Of a DNA stretch of 34,910 nt, positions 1 through 7,301 are shown in pieces. The notes below the pieces were generated by a model that was not told the origin of the DNA, made no database searches, and saw nothing but the letters and a program-made list of their open reading frames with translations. Position 1 is the stretch's first letter. Each line of letters starts with the position of its first letter. Location of the stretch: positions 1-34,910 of the forward strand of contig JAFLTV010000023.1 of NCBI GenBank assembly GCA_022509105.1, read 5' to 3'. Position numbers and translations under genes: made by a program. This DNA comes from Muribaculaceae bacterium. GTDB taxonomy: Bacteria; Bacteroidota; Bacteroidia; Bacteroidales; Muribaculaceae.

Positions 1-28
1 AAATCCGTTGAATCACTTCACCGGATTT
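1..28 (+). terminator. Probable intrinsic terminator of a gene left of the window
   Basis: An inverted repeat pairs bases 1-7 (AAATCCG) with 22-28 (CGGATTT). Inside it TGAA (9-12) pairs with TTCA (17-20) around a 4-base loop, with one mismatch (8/21). A short T-rich run (CTTTT) follows on the plus strand, so it would end a plus-strand gene lying to the left. The left end of the structure is at the window edge, so it could be longer. Confidence 0.5.
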
Positions 29-53
29 CTTTTACATCTTATCCCTCGGATAT

Positions 54-74
54 TTTTTTCCATCCCGGAAAAAA
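54..74. other. Small hairpin in the gap beyond the first DUF362 gene
   Basis: TTTTTTCC (54-61) pairs perfectly with GGAAAAAA (67-74) around a 5-base loop. It has no T-tract after it on either strand, so it is not a convincing terminator. It lies 88 bases beyond the stop of the minus-strand gene ending at 162. Nothing else recognisable is seen in 29-161. Confidence 0.25.
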
Positions 75-161
75 CTAAACAAGTACAATCACTTTAAATG
101 AATTGATAAAATGTTTGGTTGAATAACTAAAATTTAACGTATATGAAAAATCTACTATGGT

Positions 162-1262
162 TCACTGATTTATCATTTGTTTTTTACCATTCACTATATA
201 TATTCCTTTTTCCAGTCCTTCGAGACTTTTGGCCCTGTCAAGGACTTTGTTGCCACTGATGTCGTAAACATTATATATTTGAAATCCATCTGTTTCAAGT
301 AGTTCATTCACACCTGATTCGATTTCATTATCCAGGTTTATAAGATTATAAGACTGTGTACCAAGTCCTAACTTCTCTGCATATTCCACAGTATGGGTTC
401 CATGAAGACTCTCGATTCTGTTGATTAACGGAGAAGCGTCATCACCGGCCACCGACTCATGATTAAAAACCATGTCAAGACAAGCACGGTCAAGAGCCAC
501 AGGATCTGTGGAAGCAAGAATACCCATATCTTTCAGTTCGGGAGCGTGGGGATTGCCGTCACAGTCACAATCGATAGAGATATTGTTCATTACATTGATA
601 TAAACAATATCTTTTCCTTCCTGCTTGAAATAGTTGTGGACAGCCTGCGCTGCGGCAGCCATAGATTCGAGGAAAGAATCCTGATCGGCACCTGCACCTG
701 AAGTTTTGTTTCCGGCACTGTGGATATAACTTTTACCTCTTGAAGAAGCAACCCCAATGCTGGCATTTTTTAATACACCGCCGAAGCCTCCCATGGCATG
801 TCCTTTAAAATGTGCCAGATTAATCATGAAATCGTAATTGCTGATATGAGAACCAACAATATCATGTTCAAGCCATTTTGTATCAGTGACTGGTATGTTG
901 ATTTCACCCTCTTCATCCATAATGTCTACTTCGGCTATATCATTATACCCTCTTTCAGCGATTGCACGTTTGTGAGATTCGGTGTTATTGCGATTCCCCC
1001 AATAAGCTGTGTTACATTCCACGAGGGTGCCATCTACATAGTGGACAAGGTCTTTTATCAGTTCAGGACTCAAATGATTGCTTCTGCTTGATTCGCCTGT
1101 CGAGATCTTCACTGCAACTTTTCCTTTTGCTTCCACTCCAAGGGCTTTGTATATCTTAACCAAAGATTCCGGTGAAATTTCAGTCGTGAAATATACATTT
1201 GACTGAGCCAATCCTGTAAAAAACGGAAAACTGAAAAGGATTAGAAATAATAAATGTTTCAT
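162..1262 (-). CDS. Secreted DUF362-family protein with type IX-like C-terminal tail
   Basis: Exported protein of the DUF362 family, whose biochemical role is not settled; many family members carry iron-sulfur domains, but no ferredoxin motif is visible here. The start is taken at the ATG at 1262; an upstream in-frame TTG at 1268 would only add two residues before an ordinary signal peptide (MKHLLFLILF..., cleavage probably near GLAQ). Conserved blocks include NLAHFKGHAMGGFGGVLKN, an aspartate/cysteine-rich SIDCDCDGNP segment and a DMGILASTDPVALD segment. The last ~35 residues (YNVYDISGNKVLD ... GIYIVNGKK) look like a short type IX secretion sorting tail, suggesting outer-surface delivery. 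A close paralogue lies immediately upstream at 1533-2537, separated by a strong terminator. The gene has its own promoter and a direct-repeat operator shared with the AraC locus, so it probably belongs to that regulon. Function unknown; family assignment fairly secure. Confidence 0.8.
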   Translation of the reverse strand: MKHLLFLILFSFPFFTGLAQSNVYFTTEISPESLVKIYKALGVEAKGKVAVKISTGESSRSNHLSPELIKDLVHYVDGTLVECNTAYWGNRNNTESHKRAIAERGYNDIAEVDIMDEEGEINIPVTDTKWLEHDIVGSHISNYDFMINLAHFKGHAMGGFGGVLKNASIGVASSRGKSYIHSAGNKTSGAGADQDSFLESMAAAAQAVHNYFKQEGKDIVYINVMNNISIDCDCDGNPHAPELKDMGILASTDPVALDRACLDMVFNHESVAGDDASPLINRIESLHGTHTVEYAEKLGLGTQSYNLINLDNEIESGVNELLETDGFQIYNVYDISGNKVLDRAKSLEGLEKGIYIVNGKKQMINQ

Positions 1263-1284
1263 AAACAAGAAATTTTGATTTTTG

Positions 1285-1292
1285 CAAAATTA
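1285..1292 (-). promoter_or_regulatory. -7 promoter element of the first DUF362 gene
   Basis: Reading the minus strand, TAATTTTG matches the Bacteroidetes -7 consensus TAnnTTTG. It lies 22 bases before the ATG at 1262, giving a predicted leader of about 15-18 bases. No good -33 TTTG is placed 19-21 bases upstream; instead the repeat pair at 1314-1341 sits there, as expected for an activator-dependent promoter. Confidence 0.6.
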
Positions 1293-1313
1293 TAAAGGAT
1301 TGATTATTAAGAT

Positions 1314-1341
1314 TTACCAAATTTAAGGAAATTCTTACCAA
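1314..1341 (-). promoter_or_regulatory. Direct-repeat operator, copy 1 (probable AraC-family site)
   Basis: On the minus strand TTGGTAAG (1341-1334), 13 bases, then TTGGTAA (1320-1314): two direct repeats with a 21-bp period. The proximal repeat ends 21 bases before the -7 element. The same arrangement occurs at 5742-5769, with 7 of 13 spacer bases also identical, including the central TCC. AraC-family activators commonly bind tandem half-sites about two helical turns apart next to the -35 region. That the AraC protein of 4781-5674 is the binder is inference. Confidence 0.6.
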
Positions 1342-1486
1342 AATCGATGATTTTGACAAGTCAAATAAATTAAATTGTTGATTTCTAAATCATATAAGGT
1401 ATTATTAACCCAATTATCAAATAGAGTATTAATCGGTAAACCCACTTTATGTGGTGACTGTATTAAATGATCAGGACCTTTAAAAT

Positions 1487-1523
1487 AATAAGGGTATGCC
1501 ATTGTGAATTGCATACCCTTATT
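1487..1523 (-). terminator. Intrinsic terminator after the DUF362 lipoprotein gene
   Basis: A perfect 13-bp stem, 1487-1499 with 1511-1523, closes an 11-base loop. It lies 10 bases beyond the stop of the minus-strand gene ending at 1533 and is followed on that strand by ATTTTA. It separates transcription of the two DUF362 genes. Confidence 0.75.
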
Positions 1524-1532
1524 ACGTTTCGT

Positions 1533-2537
1533 TTATTCTAAATTAATGATTTCATATTTGGTGGTGCCTAACCCTATTTTTTCAGCATGGTCAATGATAT
1601 GAGTGCCGTGTAGTTCTTTTATCCTGTCTATCATGGGCTGTGCGTCATCCCCTTCTACGGACTCATGATTAAACACCATATCTAAAGCTGCCTTATCAAG
1701 TGCCACCGGATCAGTAGATGCCATAATTCCCATATCTTTAAGACCCGGGGCTGTAGGATGACCGTTACAATCACAGTCAATAGACATATTATTCATTACA
1801 TTTATATATACTATGTCTTTCCCGGGTTGTTTAAAATAATTATGTACCCCTTGAGCAGCTGAAGCCATAGATTCAATAAAACCATCCTGATTATCCGTAT
1901 ACTCCCAGAAATGTTCCCAGTCCTCCGTGCGACCTGCTGAATGGATATAAGTTTTTCCTGCTGTGGAAGCCACCCCGATGCTTGAGTTTTTCAAGACACC
2001 TCCGAAACCTCCCATCTGATGTCCTTTAAAGTGAGCAAGATTTATCATGAAGTCATAATTGGGAAGATGTGACCCCACGATATCATATTTGATCCATGTG
2101 GTATCATTCACCGGTATTTTGAGATCACCCTCGGCATCCATTATATCAACAGGAGCAATCGCTGTATAGCCTCTTTCCTCTGCCGCTTTAAGATGAGCTT
2201 CGGTGGTATTTCTATTGCCCGGATAAGCTGTATTGCTCTCCACCAGGGCTCCGTTCACTTTTTGAACCAAATCTTTGATGAGATCCGGACTTAAGTTATA
2301 AGATTCAGAGGATTCTCCTGTGGAGATTTTTACTGCCACTTTTCCATTTGGTTCAACTCCCAGGGCCTCATAGATCTTGACAAGAGATTCCGGAGTTATA
2401 TCTTTAGTAAAATATACTTTCGCTACCGGAATAGAGTCATTTTTCACTTCTTCAGCTTCATTCGACGACCGTTTATTCCCACATGCCGTCATCATTAAAG
2501 CCGATATTAAAACAAGACTTAAATTTCTTTTTTTCAT
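1533..2537 (-). CDS. DUF362-family lipoprotein
   Basis: Predicted lipoprotein of 334 residues: a short basic N-terminus, hydrophobic core and lipobox MTAC (Cys 19), followed by a charged linker. The rest matches the neighbouring exported DUF362 protein (162-1262) block by block: PESLVKIYEALGVEP, KVAVKISTGESSES, NLAHFKGHQMGGFGGVLKN, SIDCDCNG and DMGIMASTDPVALD. It lacks the type IX-like tail and carries a short insertion (about residues 205-220, with TEDWEHFWEY) absent from the paralogue. The two copies thus seem to have taken different routes to the cell surface. The ATG at 2537 is the only sensible start. I see no TAnnTTTG element and no TTGGTAA repeat upstream, so its regulation probably differs from the paralogue. 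Function unknown. Confidence 0.8.
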   Translation of the reverse strand: MKKRNLSLVLISALMMTACGNKRSSNEAEEVKNDSIPVAKVYFTKDITPESLVKIYEALGVEPNGKVAVKISTGESSESYNLSPDLIKDLVQKVNGALVESNTAYPGNRNTTEAHLKAAEERGYTAIAPVDIMDAEGDLKIPVNDTTWIKYDIVGSHLPNYDFMINLAHFKGHQMGGFGGVLKNSSIGVASTAGKTYIHSAGRTEDWEHFWEYTDNQDGFIESMASAAQGVHNYFKQPGKDIVYINVMNNMSIDCDCNGHPTAPGLKDMGIMASTDPVALDKAALDMVFNHESVEGDDAQPMIDRIKELHGTHIIDHAEKIGLGTTKYEIINLE

Positions 2538-2590
2538 TATAATAAAGTTTTATAAATAAACGAATTGTATTATTTTTTATTTTAGAAAAA

Positions 2591-2612
2591 TGGTGGTTAT
2601 GGTCTTCTAACC
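2591..2612 (-). terminator. Weak possible terminator after the MFS gene
   Basis: GGTTA (2595-2599) pairs with TAACC (2608-2612). On the minus strand the hairpin is followed by ACC and then ATTTTT, 23 bases past the stop of the transporter gene. The stem is only 5 bp, so this is tentative. Confidence 0.3.
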
Positions 2613-2634
2613 GAATTTCCTATGAATTTTGATT

Positions 2635-4044
2635 TTATGTTGTTTTTACAGTCTTTGATATAGATTTCACCCGACTAAGGCTGAAGACTCCGGCTATGAC
2701 GGCAAAGAATAAAGCCACATAAAGACAGACCCTTACACCGGGGGCACCGTTGGAAAGTGAACCGGCATCTGTAGGTGAAGAGCACCATGCGAATATTAGA
2801 GTAACGAGAGTTGCCCCAAATGTAAGGGCCCCCATACGAGCTGTGCTTTGGAACCCTCCTGCAGCTCCTGACCTTGAAACCGGGGTTGCTGATATCATTA
2901 CAAAGACATTCGGAGTCTGGAATATTCCGAACCCGAATCCGCAAAGAGCCATTCTCCAAGCAATATCCCATTCTGCAACAATACCTGCCGGTGGTTCAAT
3001 CAGCAGCAACCCAATTCCTATGGCATATACCAGCATTCCAAAAGCTGCCGTTGCTCCTGCATTATGCTTTTCGATAAATCTTGCTGCAAAAGGAGATATC
3101 GCCATTGTGGCCAGAGGCCAAGGAGTCATCAAAAGACCGGTGGTTAATTCTGAAAACTTATAACCGTTCAGGAAAAGAAAAGGTAATGCAATAAGAGCCA
3201 TACACTGAGTCACGAAGGAACAGGTGTAGGTTATCACACTTAAAGTGTATAGTTTATTATGCAACAAATCTATGGGAAACATCGGCAACTCTTTACCATG
3301 GAGATGCCGGACATAAAAAACACCCACCACAATTCCTGAAACTATCAATAATATATTTTCCCATAACACATGCTTGTTTGCCAAATTTCCGAGGGCATAA
3401 AAAATTGTACCGAACACTATGATATTGGCAACTCCGCTAAGCCAGTCAGGTTTTATCTTATGATCTTTGGGAGGATTATCGGGAAGATATTTGTAAGCCA
3501 TCAGGAAAGCGGCAACACCAAGTGGAAGATTAATTAGAAATAACCAATGCCATGAAGCCGAAGAAAGAATTATGCCGGCAAGAGAGGGACCCGCGGCTGA
3601 GGATATGGCAATCACCATTGTATTTACGGCCAATCCTCTTGCCAATGTTTCCGGAGGATAAATCAGCCTTACAAGGGCGACGTTTACACTGGTAGCCAAA
3701 GCGGCTCCGAATCCTTGTGCGGCTCGAGCAGTTATCATCATTCCGAAAGTTTGGGATGCAGCACATAGTGCAGAACCGGCTGTAAAAATAGCTATACCGA
3801 ATATATAATTCTTTTTATAACTGTAAAGATCTCCGATGTAAGCCAAAGGAAGCATCAACATTGTCAAAACAAGCTGATAGATTGTTACTATCCAGACTGC
3901 ATTGGAATCCGACACATGAAATTCCTGTGCAAAAATCGGTAATGCCACGTTCACCAATGTTCCGTCAAGCATAGTCATTGCCAGAACTATGAGCACTGAA
4001 CCGATGGCTATATATTTATGAAATGTAAGTTTAATATCCGACAT
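2635..4044 (-). CDS. MFS multidrug exporter, DHA2 (14-TM) type
   Basis: Inner-membrane proton-coupled drug efflux permease of the EmrB/QacA (DHA2) type, 469 residues with about 14 hydrophobic segments. Family signatures include TMLDGTLVNVALP in the first helix, a motif-C-like SAAGPSLAGIIL followed by WHWLFLINLPLGV near residues 150-180, and a basic cytoplasmic C-terminus. The substrate cannot be predicted. It is the last gene of a minus-strand set AraC regulator - RibD-like reductase - exporter with gaps of 45 and 22 bases, so it is probably induced with them. No membrane-fusion or outer-membrane partner lies nearby. Assignment to the family is secure; the substrate is not. Confidence 0.88.
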   Translation of the reverse strand: MSDIKLTFHKYIAIGSVLIVLAMTMLDGTLVNVALPIFAQEFHVSDSNAVWIVTIYQLVLTMLMLPLAYIGDLYSYKKNYIFGIAIFTAGSALCAASQTFGMMITARAAQGFGAALATSVNVALVRLIYPPETLARGLAVNTMVIAISSAAGPSLAGIILSSASWHWLFLINLPLGVAAFLMAYKYLPDNPPKDHKIKPDWLSGVANIIVFGTIFYALGNLANKHVLWENILLIVSGIVVGVFYVRHLHGKELPMFPIDLLHNKLYTLSVITYTCSFVTQCMALIALPFLFLNGYKFSELTTGLLMTPWPLATMAISPFAARFIEKHNAGATAAFGMLVYAIGIGLLLIEPPAGIVAEWDIAWRMALCGFGFGIFQTPNVFVMISATPVSRSGAAGGFQSTARMGALTFGATLVTLIFAWCSSPTDAGSLSNGAPGVRVCLYVALFFAVIAGVFSLSRVKSISKTVKTT

Positions 4045-4066
4045 CCTTACAAACTATTATGAAACC

Positions 4067-4735
4067 TTAAAGTTCATATTTTATCCACACAACTCCGTTT
4101 TCAAAAGTGGAAAAACTTTTAAATTTAATTTTTTGTGGAATGAAATTTTCTTTATCTTTTATCCCATCAAATAGTGAAGGTTGACCACTCCGACCATCAA
4201 TCCCGGGTGCTATCATGATGCTTAGTTCATCAAGGAGACCCGCTTCTAAAAAAGCTCCGTTTATCTTTCCACCACCAACTACCGCAAGACGTTTTATATC
4301 AAAAATCTCATATAGAATTGTTACAGCCTTTTTTAAATTTATCTTCTCTTTTCCACAAACTATATAAGAAATTCCTTTCTCTTTCAGGTAATCAAGGTAT
4401 TCTTCAGTTACTTTTTCACTAAGAATACACAATCTTTTTTTATTGTCTGTCTTATCCCATAGAAGTTCACCACGGTTATCAACGGATATTTCATAGCCAT
4501 CTGAATCTTCAGCCTTGAAAAATACTTCCTTATTAATTGATTTCATACCGGATGGTTTAAATTTATCAAAACCACAGGTATGAAGCTGATAAGAATATTT
4601 ACCTTCTATTACGGAATGACAGTTCAAAGACTCAAGAGCAGTATAATATTCTTCCCCACTTATTTTGTCTACCATGTCACAAGCAATTCTTCCATCAACT
4701 GACTGCATCATATGACATACAATATAAGGTTTCAT
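4067..4735 (-). CDS. RibD C-terminal/dihydrofolate reductase-like reductase
   Basis: Cytosolic protein of 222 residues belonging to the RibD_C (dihydrofolate reductase-like) superfamily, which uses NAD(P)H to reduce pterin-like or other small substrates. Seen: an N-terminal MMQSVDGRIACD segment, typical of this fold's first strand and loop, and the glycine-rich VVGGGKINGAFLEAGLLDEL segment near residues 155-175, followed by IAPGIDGR. It lacks the RibD deaminase domain and is not in a riboflavin operon, so a role in riboflavin synthesis is unlikely. It sits between an AraC regulator and an MFS exporter, suggesting reduction of a small molecule that the set detects and exports. That functional link is inference. 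Confidence 0.8.
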   Translation of the reverse strand: MKPYIVCHMMQSVDGRIACDMVDKISGEEYYTALESLNCHSVIEGKYSYQLHTCGFDKFKPSGMKSINKEVFFKAEDSDGYEISVDNRGELLWDKTDNKKRLCILSEKVTEEYLDYLKEKGISYIVCGKEKINLKKAVTILYEIFDIKRLAVVGGGKINGAFLEAGLLDELSIMIAPGIDGRSGQPSLFDGIKDKENFIPQKIKFKSFSTFENGVVWIKYEL

Positions 4736-4780
4736 ATTATTTTCTTTAAGTTTAAAATTATTAGCCTGTCTTGCTATTCA

Positions 4781-5674
4781 TTAATTTACTTGCGACCTAT
4801 ATTCCTTTGGCGTAAAACCCGTTATCTTTTTAAATAACCTTGAAAAATGAGCCGGATAGTCAAAACCGAGGCTATAGGCTATGGCACTTATATCTTGATT
4901 TGTTGCAACCAATCTTCTTTTAGCCTCATCTATCAACTGAAGGGTTATAAGATCTTTGGGCGACATTCCCGTTTCTTTCTTTATAAGATTGCTGAAATAT
5001 CCTGTGGTCAAAGAAGCTTTATCGGCAAAGAATCCTACATTTGGCGTTGCAATGATTTCATTTTCCAAGAAATAATCCCTAAGATTCTTTTGAAATTGAG
5101 AAACAATGTCAGAATTAACTTTATGTCGGGTAATAAATTGACGATCATAAAATCTATCAAGATGCTCCAGCAATAATTGAATATGTGCGGATAAAACAGC
5201 AGCTGTATGATTGTCGATCGGCCTTTCCAATTCTTCCCGGATAAGGTTTAAATAAAAATTATATTTCTCTCTTTCTTTTTCAGAAAGATGAAGAGATTCA
5301 GTTTGTGAAAAACTGAAGAATTCAAATTCCTTAATTTTGGAAGCCAGGGGAGTGCCATAAATAAGATCAGGATGAAACATCAGGCCAACAACCTCAGGGC
5401 CTAATTCCTGTTTTTCATCATCAATAGTCACTACTTGTCCCGGAGCGAAACTTACAATGGTTCCTTCTTGATAATCATAACTTTTCCTGCCGTATCTCAG
5501 AGTGCATTGTGAACCATTTTTTAGAAATAAAGCATAGACTTCAAATTTTAATGTTATATGATTTACTATCTTGGAAGATTCATTAATATCAAGCACTCCT
5601 ATCAATGGATGAGAAGTTTTAAGTCCATAAAGATTATTATAAGTCTTTAAAGAATCAATTGTTACCGTTTCCAT
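4781..5674 (-). CDS. AraC-family transcriptional regulator
   Basis: A 297-residue regulator. The N-terminal ~170 residues form a cupin-like sensing domain (GSQCTLRYGRKSYDYQEG and similar strands). The C-terminal ~100 residues are a double helix-turn-helix of the AraC type: FADKASLTTGYFSNLIKKETG, then DISAIAYSLGFDYPAHFSRLFKKITG and the ending FTPKEYRS. It leads a minus-strand unit with the RibD-like reductase and the MFS exporter, and is divergent from the cyclophilin-like gene at 5819. The intergenic region holds a 21-bp-spaced TTGGTAA repeat that is repeated upstream of the DUF362 gene at 1262; the regulator is the obvious candidate for binding both. Effector unknown. Confidence 0.9.
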   Translation of the reverse strand: METVTIDSLKTYNNLYGLKTSHPLIGVLDINESSKIVNHITLKFEVYALFLKNGSQCTLRYGRKSYDYQEGTIVSFAPGQVVTIDDEKQELGPEVVGLMFHPDLIYGTPLASKIKEFEFFSFSQTESLHLSEKEREKYNFYLNLIREELERPIDNHTAAVLSAHIQLLLEHLDRFYDRQFITRHKVNSDIVSQFQKNLRDYFLENEIIATPNVGFFADKASLTTGYFSNLIKKETGMSPKDLITLQLIDEAKRRLVATNQDISAIAYSLGFDYPAHFSRLFKKITGFTPKEYRSQVN

Positions 5675-5697
5675 TTCATTTAAATTTTATATAAATG

Positions 5698-5705
5698 CAA
5701 AAATA
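5698..5705 (-). promoter_or_regulatory. -7 promoter element of the AraC-RibD-MFS unit
   Basis: TATTTTTG on the minus strand matches TAnnTTTG, 23 bases before the regulator's ATG at 5674. No clear -33 TTTG is seen. The repeat pair at 5742-5769 lies about 37 bases further upstream, so the same operator could also act on this promoter. Confidence 0.5.
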
Positions 5706-5741
5706 GGTTTAATTTTTCTCCGTAGAAAAGAATCTTTAAAA

Positions 5742-5769
5742 TTGGTAAGGAAATCCATGAAATTGGTAA
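5742..5769 (+). promoter_or_regulatory. Direct-repeat operator, copy 2 (probable AraC-family site)
   Basis: TTGGTAAG (5742-5749), 13 bases, TTGGTAA (5763-5769): 21-bp period on the plus strand. Each repeat is preceded by an A-run, so the identical unit is AAATTGGTAAG at 5739-5749 and 5760-5770. The proximal repeat ends 22 bases before the -7 element at 5792. Architecture and orientation relative to the promoter match copy 1 at 1314-1341. Confidence 0.65.
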
Positions 5770-5791
5770 GTGACTTTAAATTTCAAAACAC

Positions 5792-5799
5792 TAAATTTG
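5792..5799 (+). promoter_or_regulatory. -7 promoter element of the cyclophilin-like/CMD-cupin operon
   Basis: TAAATTTG fits TAnnTTTG, 19 bases before the ATG at 5819, predicting a leader of about 13 bases. There is no -33 TTTG at the proper distance; the AraC-type repeats occupy that region. Confidence 0.6.
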
Positions 5800-5818
5800 C
5801 ATATTAATCTAATTTTTA

Positions 5819-6373
5819 ATGAAAAAGATAATTTTAGCTTTAATAATTACACTTATGGCTTCATGTTCGGTTAATTCTCAAGTTAAACTCTATCTGACTG
5901 CCAATGGAGTGACCAAGACAGCAACATTGGTACAGAACGAAGCAACAGCTGAATTGATTTCTCTTCTCGAAAAGGGACCCCTTACGATATCAATGACTGA
6001 AAACGGCGGATTTGAAAAAGTAGGGAATCTTCCTCAATCCTTGCCCACTTCCGATGTGAGACAAACTGCACAGTCCGGCGATATAATGCTTTACATTGGA
6101 AATGTTATGTGTATATTCTATGGTTCCAACACATGGGCTTACACTAAATTGGGAACTCTCGACAATATGAGTACAGCTGAAATAAAAGAGTTTCTTTCAG
6201 GCAATCCGGTTGAAGTTATTCTGTCGCTGGGGGATGATGCCGGTATTGAAGAAATTAAAGCTTCTGAAATTCTTACGGAGAAAGTCTTTGATCTAACCGG
6301 GAATATAGTGAGGCAAAGACCCCTCGGAAAAGGTCTATATATAGTTGAGGGAAAAAAGACATTAATAAAATAA
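5819..6373 (+). CDS. Exported cyclophilin-like fold protein with type IX-like tail
   Basis: 184-residue exported protein. The N-terminus MKKIILALIITLMASC reads as a lipoprotein signal (Cys 16, with Met at -3), although type I cleavage near NSQ is also possible. Residues ~22-138 resemble the bacterial cyclophilin-like domain often annotated in small exported Bacteroidetes proteins (strands KLYLTANG..., ENGGFEKVGNLPQSLP, GDIMLYIGNVMCIFYGSNTW, YTKLGTLDN). These are not proven prolyl isomerases. The last ~30 residues (KVFDLTGNIV ... GLYIVEGKK) resemble the type IX-like tails of the proteins ending at 162 and 7302. Having both a lipobox and such a tail would be unusual. It is first in a two-gene operon, with 10 bases before the CMD-cupin gene, under the AraC-type operator. 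Fold assignment is moderate; function unknown. Confidence 0.7.
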   Translation: MKKIILALIITLMASCSVNSQVKLYLTANGVTKTATLVQNEATAELISLLEKGPLTISMTENGGFEKVGNLPQSLPTSDVRQTAQSGDIMLYIGNVMCIFYGSNTWAYTKLGTLDNMSTAEIKEFLSGNPVEVILSLGDDAGIEEIKASEILTEKVFDLTGNIVRQRPLGKGLYIVEGKKTLIK

Positions 6374-6383
6374 TGTTACCTTT

Positions 6384-7202
6384 ATGAAAAAGAATTTTAT
6401 TTTTACATTGATTGTATTAGCATTATCATCTAACATTATGGCACAGCAAAAAATAGTTCAGACCGCAGGTAGAGATCAATTGGGAGACTTTGCTCCGGAA
6501 TTCGCTCACCTGAATGATGACATACTTTTTGGAGAAGTCTGGAGCAGAAATGATCTCCTTTCATTAAGAGACAGAAGCATCGTTACAATTACTTCTCTTA
6601 TTTCCCAGGGAATCACCGACAGTTCGCTGACATATCATCTCCAGACAGCCAAGAAGAATGGTATTACCAGAACTGAAATCTCGGAAATTATCACTCATAT
6701 CGCTTTCTATGCCGGATGGCCGAAAGCTTGGGCTGCATTCCGACTGGCCAAAGATGTATGGAATGAAGATCTTTCAGATGTTGATGCAAAAGAGGAACAT
6801 CAGAAGAAAATGATTTTCCCAATTGGAGATCCCAACCCCTTTTCACAATATTTTACGGGCAACTCATATCTTGCACCACTGTCAAATGAACAGATAACCT
6901 TCTTTAATGTAACTTTCGAACCCGGTGTACGCAACAACTGGCATATCCACAAAGCTGAAAAAGGAGGAGGTCAAGTATTAGTGGGAGTTGCCGGTCGTGG
7001 GTGGTATCAAGAGGAAGGTAAAGAGCCCGTTGCAATATTGCCGGGCACCGTGATTCATATTCCGGCTAATGTAAAGCATTGGCATGGTGCTCAGAAAGAC
7101 AATTGGTTTTCACATCTTGCATTTGAAATTGAAGGAGAAAATTCTTCTAATGAATGGTTGGAACCGGTTGATGATGTTTATTACCTTCAACTCGGCAATT
7201 AA
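6384..7202 (+). CDS. Exported carboxymuconolactone decarboxylase-cupin fusion
   Basis: 272 residues with an N-terminal signal peptide (MKKNFIFTLIVLALSSNIMAQ), so it should act outside the cytoplasm. Residues ~30-125 form a carboxymuconolactone decarboxylase (CMD)-like domain: LLSLRDRSIVTITSL, YHLQTAKKNGITRTEI and FYAGWPKAWAAF. It has no AhpD-type CxxC pair, so peroxidase activity of that kind is unlikely. Residues ~145-260 form a cupin with likely metal ligands in NNWHIHK and a second motif PGTVIHIPANVKHWHG. The domain order is common for CMD-cupin fusions of Bacteroidetes, whose substrate is generally unknown. It is co-transcribed with the cyclophilin-like gene and ends at a strong terminator. 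The predicted regulon links it to a reductase and an exporter. Confidence 0.82.
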   Translation: MKKNFIFTLIVLALSSNIMAQQKIVQTAGRDQLGDFAPEFAHLNDDILFGEVWSRNDLLSLRDRSIVTITSLISQGITDSSLTYHLQTAKKNGITRTEISEIITHIAFYAGWPKAWAAFRLAKDVWNEDLSDVDAKEEHQKKMIFPIGDPNPFSQYFTGNSYLAPLSNEQITFFNVTFEPGVRNNWHIHKAEKGGGQVLVGVAGRGWYQEEGKEPVAILPGTVIHIPANVKHWHGAQKDNWFSHLAFEIEGENSSNEWLEPVDDVYYLQLGN

Positions 7203-7239
7203 TACCTGACAACTTATTCATTCCAAACCAATAAAAAAT

Positions 7240-7260
7240 GGCATCGGAAATTCCGGTGCC
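7240..7260. terminator. Bidirectional intrinsic terminator
   Basis: A 10-bp stem with one G-T pair (7240-7249 with 7251-7260, very tight loop so the top pairs probably open) is flanked by A-rich sequence on the left (AAAAAAT) and ACTTTTATTT on the right. It therefore terminates both the plus-strand CMD-cupin gene (ending 7202) and the minus-strand gene ending at 7302, for which the T-tract is the better one. Confidence 0.75.
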
Positions 7261-7301
7261 ACTTTTATTTATTGCCAGCTCAATAAGCCCTTTTTATGTC
7301 T

